The translations under genes and the position numbers were made by a program. Positions 34,632 through 43,690 of a stretch of 64,000 nt of DNA are shown piece by piece. This stretch comes from Aurantiochytrium sp. KH105. Taxonomy: Eukaryota; Sar; Bigyra; Thraustochytrida; Thraustochytriidae. Location: NCBI GenBank assembly GCA_003116975.1, contig BGKB01000057.1, positions 186,001 through 250,000 on the forward strand. Reading direction: 5' to 3'. The notes under the pieces are model-generated. The model made no database searches. It was not told where the DNA came from and worked only from the letters and a program-made list of their open reading frames with translations. Every line of letters starts with the position of its first letter. The first letter of the stretch is position 1.

Positions 34632-36365
34632 ATGAACGCGCACAAGTCAACGGAAAATTTCCTGAGAATGGTCGAGAGCATGGCACCCCAGTACGAATCG
34701 CTCATGCCAAGAGACTCGGTGGACGAGTTCCTACGATACCTAGGCCGGTACTCGGTGCACTCCAAATACATGCGGGAGCTCTCCATCGACGACATTGTGC
34801 CAATCCAGGAGGACTGGGAGCTCTGCCTAGAACAGGATGCATCCGATGCCGCTGCAGCCGCGGCGCCCAGTATGGACGCGCCGTTTATCGAGAATTTGCG
34901 ACGGGCAGACGAGGAGGCGCGTCAGCGACGTGAAAAGGAAAAGTCTGGCGGCGGGGGTGCCTCTTCCTCCTCCTCCTCTGCAGAAAGCGCATCGTCAGGC
35001 GCCGGCGCTACTGCGAGCGTGGACGCAAAGGCCAACAGCCCCTCGGGCGGCGGTCAAGGTCAAAAAACCAAGCAACGCGTCAAGTGCTGCGCGTACAAGT
35101 CAATTCCAACCTGTCCCGACAGCATGAATCTTACGCACGAGGTGCTCAATAAACTGGCAATTCTTCGGCTCAATGGCGGTCTGGGTACCTCGATGGGCTG
35201 CCAAGGTCCAAAGTCTGTTATCGAGGTGCGCAACTCGCTGAGCTTTCTCGACATGGCTGTGCGTCAAGTGGAGTTCCTCAATACCAAACATGGCGTGGAC
35301 GTCCCCCTCATTCTCATGAATTCTTTCAACACCGATAAGGAGACCAAGCGCCTGCTGTCGCGCTACGACGACCGTCACGTCAGCATCAAGACCTTTTGCC
35401 AGTCTTGCTTTCCCAAACTTGACCGCAGCACAGTGACACCACTGCCCAATGGAAAGTTCACCAAATCCTCGCAAGACATGTGGTACCCGCCAGGCCATGG
35501 CGACGTTTACACGTCGATTTCTCGCTGTGGCCTCTTGGAGGAACTCATCTCCATGGGCAAGGAGTACCTCTTTATCAGCAATATTGATAACCTTGGGGCC
35601 ACCGTGGACCTCAATATTCTCTATTACCTCATGCTCAATGAGAGCAGTTTCTGCATGGAGGTCACCAAGCGCGAGCGTCAGGATGTCTCGGGCGGAACCC
35701 TGGTAGAGCACAAGGGTAAGCCCCTGCTTCTTGAGAATTCAGCCCTGCCCAAAGTTCTCGGCGACACGCTGCGCCGCGACAAGCGCTTCGACAAATTCAA
35801 CACAAATAATCTCTGGGTGAATTTGCGAGAGTTGCAGCGCCTCGTCTCGGTCAAGAGAAGTCTTGATCTTCAGGTTATTGCGCGCGATCGGTTGGCAATC
35901 GACGGTGCTGGAGAGGAGGTGACCTGCCTCATGTTTGAAACAGCCGCGGGCGCTGCCATCAACCTCTTTGACAAGGTCAATGTTGTCGTGGTCCCGCGTA
36001 GTCGCTTCCTCCCTGTCAAGACCACCAGCGATCTCTTTGCGGTGCAAAGTGATCTCTTTATTGTCAAACACGGCTCTCTCGCGCTGTCGAAGCGACGAAC
36101 CATCTCTCCGCCTGTCCCCACGGTCAAACTCGGGCCATGCTTCCGCACCGTCGAAGAGTACACGCGCCGACTTCCCTTTGGCGTCCCGGACCTAATCGAC
36201 CTCGAGCACCTTACCGTCTCTGGCGATGTACACTTTCGTAACCACGTGCAGCTCAAGGGAACCGTGATCATTGTCGCGGAAGAGGGATCGCATATTGATA
36301 TTTGCAGCGGATCTGTCATTCGAGATAAGGTCATCACCGGCAACCTCCGCATTATGGATCACTAG
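34632..36365 (+). CDS. UGP1: UTP-glucose-1-phosphate uridylyltransferase (UGPase)
   Basis: A 577-residue enzyme making UDP-glucose from UTP and glucose-1-phosphate, the precursor for glucans, glycoproteins and glycolipids; expected in the cytosol. The nucleotide-binding loop LNGGLGTSMGCQGPKS lies near residues 179-194. It is followed by PLILMNSFNTDKET, KLDRSTVTPLP and YPPGHGDVY, then IDNLGATVD, all hallmarks of eukaryotic UGPases. The C-terminal beta-helix includes the VHFRNHVQLKGTVII-type repeat. An insertion rich in A, S, G and E occupies about residues 70-145 between the N-terminal helical region and the catalytic core. The ATG at 34632 is the first ATG of the frame. Codon use is biased to C/G-ending codons, compatible with strong expression. 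Confidence 0.95.
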   Translation: MNAHKSTENFLRMVESMAPQYESLMPRDSVDEFLRYLGRYSVHSKYMRELSIDDIVPIQEDWELCLEQDASDAAAAAAPSMDAPFIENLRRADEEARQRREKEKSGGGGASSSSSSAESASSGAGATASVDAKANSPSGGGQGQKTKQRVKCCAYKSIPTCPDSMNLTHEVLNKLAILRLNGGLGTSMGCQGPKSVIEVRNSLSFLDMAVRQVEFLNTKHGVDVPLILMNSFNTDKETKRLLSRYDDRHVSIKTFCQSCFPKLDRSTVTPLPNGKFTKSSQDMWYPPGHGDVYTSISRCGLLEELISMGKEYLFISNIDNLGATVDLNILYYLMLNESSFCMEVTKRERQDVSGGTLVEHKGKPLLLENSALPKVLGDTLRRDKRFDKFNTNNLWVNLRELQRLVSVKRSLDLQVIARDRLAIDGAGEEVTCLMFETAAGAAINLFDKVNVVVVPRSRFLPVKTTSDLFAVQSDLFIVKHGSLALSKRRTISPPVPTVKLGPCFRTVEEYTRRLPFGVPDLIDLEHLTVSGDVHFRNHVQLKGTVIIVAEEGSHIDICSGSVIRDKVITGNLRIMDH

Positions 36366-36762
36366 AAGAACTTCTTCTTGCTCGTCACTTACTTGTTGTG
36401 GAGTTTTGAGCGCCGTTTCTTTCGAGACTGCTGACGTGTTTGTGTGGGAGAACGAATGGTTTTTGGAAATGTAGTGCTACAATTCGCTTCGTTTTATTCG
36501 AAGGAGAACTCCGAGTCTTCGCCCTACGTTCGTTATGCCATCACCAAGATACTGGTTTGCTCTGCGAGAGCTGTCTCTCACGAATACCTATTGGGAGCCT
36601 ACGCTCCAACCTCATCTTAATCAACTATTTTACTCCCTCTTCCAACATGAATGACTGGTCTGACGTGAAAAGCATCAAGACTTGCTTGCGAGAATTCCTT
36701 GACGCATGTCGAGTAGTGTTTCTCTCTCATATTGCGCCCAGCGCGGTAGCCTTTCGTTCCTT

Positions 36763-36827
36763 GGTGACAATCTGAGCAACGCGTGTACGATTTGGGTGAC
36801 AATCTAAGCGATGGTTGTACGATGCTG
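36763..36827 (+). repeat. 32-base tandem duplication
   Basis: GGTGACAATCT starts both copies (36763 and 36795), and each contains TGTACGAT 20-22 bases later. Several substitutions separate the copies. Confidence 0.6.
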
Positions 36828-37234
36828 ATTCGTAAGGAATCCTTGTTTCATCAAGCTGGTGGTGCCCTTGTCCCTAGCAAACAAGTTCACAGCATCGATT
36901 GTATGGGCAACCCATTCATTCCCGGGAGTTCATCTATTTGTCACTCAGGACAATTCTTGATTAGCATTTCGTCTTTACACAGCAGCGGGTCACTTTTCCG
37001 CAAGTTTTATGCTTGCAATTTCCATAGCGCCACGCATAAGGTAGTGTAGTATACCTCGTGCCGCCGACTGCGTTCATTTCCATGCTCAGTTCCTGCCTCA
37101 TTTTCTCTCATCTTCTGCCCCTTTGCCCTCCGCCGCGACAAGCCTAATGACGATCGCCTACTTGCAACGGTTGAGTCAGATCGTCTGCAGACTCGAATCG
37201 TTCTGCGGCGGAAACGCGCGCGTACGACCGTGGA

Positions 37235-37248
37235 GCGCGCATGCGCGC
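37235..37248. promoter_or_regulatory. Perfect 14-base palindrome GCGCGCATGCGCGC
   Basis: Lies about 125 bases before the LRRC40-like start and is flanked by GAGA repeats. The same palindrome occurs at 57340-57353. Alternating purine-pyrimidine composition could favour Z-DNA; a binding-site role is inferred. Confidence 0.45.
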
Positions 37249-37370
37249 GTGCGTGAGAGAGAGAGAGCGAGGGAGAAGGCCTAGTGGATGCAAGTCGCAG
37301 CAAGGCACTTCGGCCGCTTGTTCTTAGGAAGCTTTGACACGGGGTCTCGGCAAGTGGAGGGGCATCGAGA

Positions 37371-39677
37371 ATGCCTAGAACGGTGACACCCAGAGCAGGA
37401 GTCGGAGCAGGAGCGACAGCCACGCGTCTGGGTCCGCGCAACCAGAACTTTTTTGGTCAAGGCGGCAAGGAAAATGATAGAGACGGCAGAAGCAGTGGCA
37501 AAGCCCTGAATGAGCGATTTCGAGCTGCAAGAGGATCAGGCATCCTCAACTTGAGCGAGAGCGGGATCCAGGAGTTGTCGCGAGAGCTCATGCTCAAGTT
37601 CGGCAACGGTTGCGCTGCGGATGAATCATGGTGGGACGCCGCCGCGTGCACAGAAATCCGTCTTGCGGGAAACAAACTTCGTGATATCGAGGTGGGGGCC
37701 TTTGAGGAAATCTGCGATACGCTCAGTGTCGTGCAGCTCGATAACAACGATCTCGAGCATTTGCCAGAGGCGCTACTTGCCCTCGAAGCGCTCCGCAAAC
37801 TTTCCATTTCGCATAACCGTATCCGGGCTCTCGGATCGAGCGCACCTTGGCAAGACCTCGTCGTTCTGGCATGCTCACACAACGAGCTTGAGGAATTGCC
37901 TCGCGGCATCGCCGATCTCCAGGCCCTTCGCGTGCTCGACGTACGGTACAACAGGTTGAACGCCATTGAAAGACTCCCCGGTGGGCTTGAGCAGCTTTTG
38001 GCCTCGCACAACCAGATCGTCTCGCTTGGAAGGGATGCATTTGGGTCCGCATCCCAAATTCAAGAACTTGTGCTCTCCAACAACAAGCTCGTTCGCCTCG
38101 AAGTGAGTGGTCTGGCGCAGGCGCGCGTGATCGACGCTCGGCAGAATGCACTTCAGGTCTTCGGGCCTCTGCCGCGGAGCGAGATGCTCGATCAGCTTCT
38201 CTTGGGCTTCAACAGGCTCGACTCCATGAACGGCATGCAACTCGCCAACGCCCCAAAGCTCACTGTTTTAGACCTATGCGAGAACAAGATCGAGACGCTC
38301 GATGAGGATGCTCTGTGTGCCTCAATGTCGCTAAAAATGCTCGACCTCACCAACAACAACTTGATCTCGCTTCCGCCAGGTCTAGGTTACATGAAGAGTC
38401 TCCAAACCCTTAGTGTCATTGGTAATCCGTTGCGTGGCGTTCGTTTTTCTGTTTTGCAAGCTGGTGCAGAAAAACTCAAGGCCTACCTTCGGACAAAGGG
38501 CGATAAACCGGGTGCCATGCTCCACGCCGAGGCTAAAAATGACACAGGTGCTGGCCAGGGTTCTTCAGCAAATATGGATCCACTGCAGACACTTCTTTGG
38601 AGCAACGATCGACTTCGCGATACACATGCGCGCGCCGCGGGCTCCGGTATTTTGAACCTCGAAGGTCTGCTCGTCGGATCGGACAAGCCTGTGGAGAGCC
38701 TCGATCTTCTCCTTGGAGCTCACGCCAACTGTCTCGCCTCGCCTATTCGGCCTTTGGTAGACCTCAGTCTCGCCAAAAATGCCTTTCCGGCGATTCCTTC
38801 ACAAATTTCGCAACCTCTGGCATGGGCTTCTCTTCTACGTCTCAGTCTCGAGGAGAATCGTATTCGGCACGTCAATGCTACAAGCTTTTCAGCCTGCCCG
38901 AATCTCGAGGAGCTCGTGCTTCGCCGCAATGAGATTGAAAGCTTTGATCTTGGCGCTTCCCTCACCCATCTCCGTATTCTCGATCTCCGTCAGAACAAAT
39001 TGAATGGCGTGCCCAGCTGCATCGCCCGGGCGCCTCTGGCCACAAGTCTCGAAGAACTCTTGCTCGGCTTCAACTATATCACGCTTGTGGAGGTATCTTT
39101 GGCGAGCTTACATCGTCTGAAACGTCTTGATCTGTCCAACTGTGGACTTCAGGAAATTCCCAGAGGCCTCGAGCAGCTTGGTCTGCTCGAATACCTGAAT
39201 GTCGAGAATGGAAACTTGCGCACGATTCCAGTAACTCTAGCTCAGCTGCCACGATTGCAGGCGCTTCTCATTGCTGGGAATCCACAACGCGCGATCCGGC
39301 CCCACATTGTAGCTGAAGGCAGCACCGCACTTCTCGAATATCTGCGTGGGCGTTGTTTGGCTCCTATGCCAGCCAAGACTGAGGCAAAGGAAAGTCACGA
39401 AGGCAAAAGTGCCCGGGCCTCGAACCCCGCCGTTGCCAGGACGCCCGCTAGTAATGTCGGCGCGTCCGTGCCTCCAATCACTGCTGCTGCTAACACTGCT
39501 GCTGCTTCAAAACCCACATGCACGCGGGAAGACTTGGCGGCACTGGATTTGAAGGTAAAGGCGCTCGAGGACAGGCTCGAAAACGATCTGAGTTTGAGTT
39601 CAGCTGCGCGAAGCGGTCTCAAGCGTCAGCTTGCTCGGGAACGTGCAAACCTTCTTCGTGCAAAGCGAAATCAATAA
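37371..39677 (+). CDS. LRRC40-like leucine-rich repeat protein
   Basis: A 768-residue protein with a long series of short leucine-rich repeats (for example LSVVQLDNNDLEHLPEAL, LKMLDLTNNNLISLPPGL). The N-terminal leader SGILNLSESGIQEL, followed by a WWDAAACTEIRLAGNKL segment, matches the way LRRC40 proteins start (a tryptophan pair just before the first repeats). A second SGILNLEG segment near residue 424 restarts a second LRR block, also as in LRRC40. The C-terminus has a P/A/T-rich spacer and ends in a basic, coiled-coil-like helix. Human LRRC40 is near 600 residues, so this one is longer. Molecular function is poorly known; LRRs mediate protein binding. The start is the first ATG, after a GAGA-rich leader. 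Confidence 0.85.
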   Translation: MPRTVTPRAGVGAGATATRLGPRNQNFFGQGGKENDRDGRSSGKALNERFRAARGSGILNLSESGIQELSRELMLKFGNGCAADESWWDAAACTEIRLAGNKLRDIEVGAFEEICDTLSVVQLDNNDLEHLPEALLALEALRKLSISHNRIRALGSSAPWQDLVVLACSHNELEELPRGIADLQALRVLDVRYNRLNAIERLPGGLEQLLASHNQIVSLGRDAFGSASQIQELVLSNNKLVRLEVSGLAQARVIDARQNALQVFGPLPRSEMLDQLLLGFNRLDSMNGMQLANAPKLTVLDLCENKIETLDEDALCASMSLKMLDLTNNNLISLPPGLGYMKSLQTLSVIGNPLRGVRFSVLQAGAEKLKAYLRTKGDKPGAMLHAEAKNDTGAGQGSSANMDPLQTLLWSNDRLRDTHARAAGSGILNLEGLLVGSDKPVESLDLLLGAHANCLASPIRPLVDLSLAKNAFPAIPSQISQPLAWASLLRLSLEENRIRHVNATSFSACPNLEELVLRRNEIESFDLGASLTHLRILDLRQNKLNGVPSCIARAPLATSLEELLLGFNYITLVEVSLASLHRLKRLDLSNCGLQEIPRGLEQLGLLEYLNVENGNLRTIPVTLAQLPRLQALLIAGNPQRAIRPHIVAEGSTALLEYLRGRCLAPMPAKTEAKESHEGKSARASNPAVARTPASNVGASVPPITAAANTAAASKPTCTREDLAALDLKVKALEDRLENDLSLSSAARSGLKRQLARERANLLRAKRNQ

Positions 39678-39730
39678 GCACAAACGAAACAAACGATTGA
39701 GAGTTAGTAAAGATTGAACGAGATGATCAT

Positions 39731-41908
39731 TCAGGAGAGAAGACCCGAATTGTGGACCTTGATAACGCCATCTTTCCTGGGTCGTCCAGGTAAATATCTT
39801 CCCTCGGGGTTCACTACTGAGCGAGAAGTTGCCATGGGCTGCGAGTTCTTCGCATATGCTTCATTTGACGGATTGGCCTTGACCGGGAACACAGGTGGAG
39901 GAAGCTGACCTCGAGGAGGTGCATTCTCGCGGGACTCTTGTTGATGATGCTGTTGATGCTGTTGCTCTTGTTTTTGCTGTTGCGATTGATGCTGTTGCGA
40001 TTGATGTTGCTGCGGTTGATGCTGCTGCAATTGATGCTGCTGCGATTGATGCTGCTGCTGTCGCGGAGCATCATGACGCCACTCATCAGATGGTTGATTC
40101 CAGCGGCGGCGGCGTCGATTGAGCTCCAAATCCAGCTGTTGCAAAGATGCCTTCAGTTCTTCCTCCTTGTGTGTCAAACCAAGTCCTCCTCTCCCCTGAT
40201 TTTGCTCGCCTGGTGTGTTGACTGGATTGCTATCCGCACACCTGGGAAGCTCGGACGTTGCTGATCGTCCCGGGAGATCTCGACGTACACTTTGTGCTAC
40301 AGGGAGCGCCGGTGGGCTAGGCCTGGGTCGCCAGTTCTCCTGCTGGTGCTGTGCATGCGAAGGAGTCGCATGAAATCGATTCTGAGAGATTGCACTTGCG
40401 ACAGCAGGATCAAGCACAGCAGTCTCATTGCTCGCGGGGGTATCTGAGCGCGCTGGTATAGGAACGTTCGGCAAGACCTCCTTTGCGTACCGCATTCGGC
40501 GCTCGTACGCTTCGCGCCTCCTTCGCTGTTCTTTCGACTCTTTTCCACCACCCCATCGCTTTTTAGGCAATGGCGCTTTGCGAGACCGCCTTGCGGGTCC
40601 TGTTGGATGAGGGTGTTGAAGATCGTTTGCTGTTTTTGCCGTTGTGGTTGTTGCCGATGTCGATTTTATTGTTGTGGGTGTTGTTGTTGTCGTTGATGAT
40701 GAGGCGAAGGAGGATGTTGGCAATCTGTTCATCTCTTGAACGCTTTCGCATTTTGGCGCTTCGATCTTGCGCGAAGTGCAATACTCGAGCAAGTCTTTGT
40801 CCTCCGAAACACTTGCTTGAGATCTTGCGCAAACCCGTTGCTCACCGTGGCGCGGATGAGACGCGGATTGACCATTAATAAGGGGCGAGGCCTGCATAGA
40901 ACGTGCTGCGCTTGATCCAGATCTGCAAAGGGAAGGAGAAGTCTCATGGATCGGCTCAAGCCCGAATTCGAGCGAGTCCTCGAGGTTAAGAGGAACTTGC
41001 TGGCTTTTCCACGATTGCTCGTCCACATTGACTCCAGCCTCAAGAACCTCGCCATTGTCGCGCGCAACCGGTGCATTTATTGCTGCTTGACTTGGCATCG
41101 TGTCTTGAGGGCAAGCGTGGGTTAATGGCTCAATCTTAGGGCTCAGCGGTCCTTGTGAGGGAGAAGCCAGCGCAAACTCATGGAGCTCTTTCTGATCTAG
41201 CATCGAGTACCAGTCGCGTAGACGCATCGCCTCTTCCCGGAACTGGGCTGCGCTGTCCGCAAACGACATTGTTTCCATAGCTTGCTCTGAAAAAATGGTG
41301 CGCCCGCTTACGGATGGCAATGGTCTCGCAATGGCGTGGGATTGCGTTTCCTCTGCGCGCAGATCTGCATGGCTGAATTGATCTGCAATAGACGTCGTTT
41401 CTCGAGAATAAAGTCTACCTGTGTGGTCTCTCGAACCTGCAACGCTTCCTGGACGACTTGACCCCGAACCCCTCGAGCTTGTCTTCCCAGACCCCGTCCC
41501 AGACCTGCCACCGACCGCGCAAATGTGTTCGCTCGCCTGTCGCCGACGAATATGGCGCTCTTGAAGCGTGCGTCGTCGTTCATTTTCCTCCATTAATTGA
41601 AGTTCCTTCTTGCGACGAAGAATCTTTTTGTGTCTTCGTGCCGTCTCAAGTCTCATTTTGCGCTCTTGTTCCATGCGCTTTTTTATTGCTCGCACCTCAT
41701 CGTTTTCCATCGTTCGTCGCTGTGATTCTACACGTGCTGTCTCGTTCTCTTCAGGTTGTGACAATCGTGCGCGAGGGATGCCGATGGCATTGTTTGGTTG
41801 CTTCAATGGCGGTCCTGCAGTGGGTTCCGTGCAGTTGAGCGAGTCTTTGTTGCTGTGCGTTGTCTTCTTGGCAATGTGTATGCTGGCGTACCCTGTTGCC
41901 GCTGTCAT
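39731..41908 (-). CDS. Low-complexity protein with a His/Gln-rich tract, function unknown
   Basis: A 725-residue protein, mostly disordered. Near residues 62-120 is a charged helix (KKRMEQERKMRLETARRHKK) likely to be a coiled coil. The middle is S/T-rich with a T/K/N-rich run near 415. A second basic helix with KERRREAYERRMRYAKEVL-like character lies near 465-490. Close to the C-terminus is a glutamine/histidine tract of about 45 residues, encoded by CAG/CAA/CAT-type codons. The end (GRYLPGRPRKDGVIKVHNSG) looks ordered and could be a short conserved motif. No enzyme or membrane domain is present. The start is the first ATG; initiation at the Met near residue 67 is also possible. It is convergent with the LRRC40-like gene, whose stop lies 53 bases away. 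Confidence 0.7.
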   Translation of the reverse strand: MTAATGYASIHIAKKTTHSNKDSLNCTEPTAGPPLKQPNNAIGIPRARLSQPEENETARVESQRRTMENDEVRAIKKRMEQERKMRLETARRHKKILRRKKELQLMEENERRRTLQERHIRRRQASEHICAVGGRSGTGSGKTSSRGSGSSRPGSVAGSRDHTGRLYSRETTSIADQFSHADLRAEETQSHAIARPLPSVSGRTIFSEQAMETMSFADSAAQFREEAMRLRDWYSMLDQKELHEFALASPSQGPLSPKIEPLTHACPQDTMPSQAAINAPVARDNGEVLEAGVNVDEQSWKSQQVPLNLEDSLEFGLEPIHETSPSLCRSGSSAARSMQASPLINGQSASHPRHGEQRVCARSQASVSEDKDLLEYCTSRKIEAPKCESVQEMNRLPTSSFASSSTTTTTPTTIKSTSATTTTAKTANDLQHPHPTGPARRSRKAPLPKKRWGGGKESKEQRRRREAYERRMRYAKEVLPNVPIPARSDTPASNETAVLDPAVASAISQNRFHATPSHAQHQQENWRPRPSPPALPVAQSVRRDLPGRSATSELPRCADSNPVNTPGEQNQGRGGLGLTHKEEELKASLQQLDLELNRRRRRWNQPSDEWRHDAPRQQQHQSQQHQLQQHQPQQHQSQQHQSQQQKQEQQHQQHHQQESRENAPPRGQLPPPVFPVKANPSNEAYAKNSQPMATSRSVVNPEGRYLPGRPRKDGVIKVHNSGLLS

Positions 41909-42079
41909 GATGAATACTGCTCGCGATGGCTGTCTCCTTGCGCGTTTCGAGACAGCTTGCGTCGCAAGTCTTCACGCCGTGTAGAGAGACGCGCGGGATC
42001 TGCTCTTGCGAAGCTAGGTTCGCTCGATGCGATCGCACGCGCGTGCACACGGTGAACCCAAGCCCGCTCGTCAGCTGAC

Positions 42080-42098
42080 GGGCGGGCGGGAGGGAGGG
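42080..42098 (+). other. G-quadruplex motif
   Basis: Five GGG runs separated by single bases (C, C, A, A). One-base loops favour a very stable parallel quadruplex. It lies about 170 bases upstream of the His/Gln-rich gene, on the strand opposite to that gene. Confidence 0.55.
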
Positions 42099-43524
42099 AG
42101 AGCAATCGAGCACGGGCAAGCTACTTACTTGTCTTGCCTGCCTGCCTGCCTGCCCATCTGACTATAGCTTGAGCCATCGTCCGAACAAAACATCACGACA
42201 TAAATGTAGCCGTTGAGAACGTTAAGAACTTGAACTCATTCCCTTCGTTCCCCACGTAGAGTTTTTATGAGGCCTACGTGTTCACAGTCAGTCCCACGCA
42301 CGAGTTCGGCTTTCGCGTTATTCTACGAGCCGGAGGCTGCTTGCTACTGCTTCTGCTTTTTCATTGCCCTGTTCCTACCTGACGCCAGTCTCTTACGCTT
42401 TGAGGAATGCCAACGAGCCTCGTACTGCAGCCGGCTGCTGCGAGCTGGGCAGCTTTGCAGCAGCCGAGCTGGTCAATTTGCTGACCGTTGACAAGCTTAG
42501 CTTTCGTGGACCTGTGTTGGTGCTGAAAGATGAACGTGGTGCGCACTGAGGGGGTTCTGTTAAAGAGGACCGGGCGCAAGACGTCGGCACGTGGAGCGAT
42601 AGACAGCCACGTAGTAATGAGCGGAGTGAATGCTAGAAAAATGGTTGTCGGATAACCTTTGATCGGCCGGAGATCTTGAGCAAGACCCAGCTCGCAACGC
42701 GGGACGCGGTCGCTCCAAAGAAGACCGTTTTTCTTGTCCATTGTCCTTGGACATCGACGACTGGCTGTGGCCGGCGGGGCCACGCAAGCGGTGGCCGGCG
42801 TAAACGGCCCCGATCTGCCGTCTCGAGCCGCTGCCGCAGCCGCCGATGTGAGCGCTCGTCACGGTTTCATTGGCTGCATCAGATTCCAGCTCAAGAGGGT
42901 CAATGTCCAAAAGGGCATCCGCCACTGATCGGCGAAATTAGTTGGTTGCTCATATCCCTCGCTCTACAGTCAAGCGTTTCGGACTGGGAGGGCCCTACCG
43001 CCATGGCTCAACTTTCCAAGGAGGCCATGAGAGGTGCTGGTCTCGACGCTACGTGGAGTCTCGCGATCCGTAGGCCCAAGCATACCGAAGAGCGAGCCGT
43101 GACCGTTTCAGTGTCGTGCATTCACCAGGGAGGGCGCAGTGCATTCTCCACTGTAGACCATGCATGTTTGTAAATGTACCAAGTTCCATTTTATCGAAAC
43201 GGCCGGCAAGTAGATTTTAGATGGCGGCTGACGGGTGGATATCATCCCCACACTGGGTCCAGCCAGGTGCTGTCCAGACGGCTCGACGCGGTGGAAAGTG
43301 GTGCTTGTGCATGCAAAAAAAAACGGAGCGTTTCGCTTTGTAGAGGGAGCAAAAATGTGTTCAAGCTCAAGCTCAAGCTCGAGCCGTCTCGATGGTGTCT
43401 CGCTGGCCCTCGATTTTTCTCTATCAAAGTATCGTTGCACAGGACTCGCCCACTGGCCTTGTCTTATCTCCTGGCGAGCAGAGAGATGATACCCAGACTG
43501 GTAGACGCTGCTGCAAAGCAAATT

Positions 43525-43550
43525 CCCAACTTCGAAACCTCGAAGTTGGG
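43525..43550. other. Perfect 11-bp hairpin with 4-base loop
   Basis: CCCAACTTCGA, loop AACC, TCGAAGTTGGG. It ends 140 bases before the start codon of the giant surface-protein gene. Could be a leader RNA hairpin or a palindromic binding site. Confidence 0.6.
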
Positions 43551-43690
43551 TGACACGATATCAAAAGAGCGCAACCTTCTTTTACAATAAGCAGTGTACG
43601 CATTCTGGTGATAAGCTACGAGAAGTACCGAGAAAAGTCGCGGTCTGAGTCTTCGGGCTCGCGCGCGCGTTCGAAAAAAAACGCAAGAAG

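Larger units (their letters stand above)
36366..37370. other. Intergenic region with 32-base duplication and GC palindrome
   Basis: Between two plus-strand genes. The left 700 bases are AT-richer and hold a 32-base tandem duplication at 36763-36827. The right 300 bases are the LRRC40-like promoter, with a GCGCGCATGCGCGC palindrome at 37235 and GAGA repeats near 37254-37270. Short frames have no recognisable content. Confidence 0.5.
41909..43690. promoter_or_regulatory. 1.8 kb divergent intergenic region with hairpin and G-quadruplex motif
   Basis: Separates the His/Gln-rich gene (-) from the giant surface-protein gene (+). It holds a five-run G-quadruplex motif at 42080-42098, a donor-like GTAAGT on the minus strand at 42127-42122, CTGC repeats near 42139-42154, an AAGCTC hexamer repeat near 43364-43382 and a perfect 11-bp hairpin at 43525-43550. 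Overlapping frames (42361-43173, both strands) show no domain; a decayed gene cannot be excluded. Confidence 0.5.

Noticed and set aside
42361-43173. Possible genes on both strands upstream of the giant surface protein
   Set aside because: Frames begin with non-ATG codons or lack any motif; overlapping frames look equally random. A decayed gene cannot be excluded but is unsupported.
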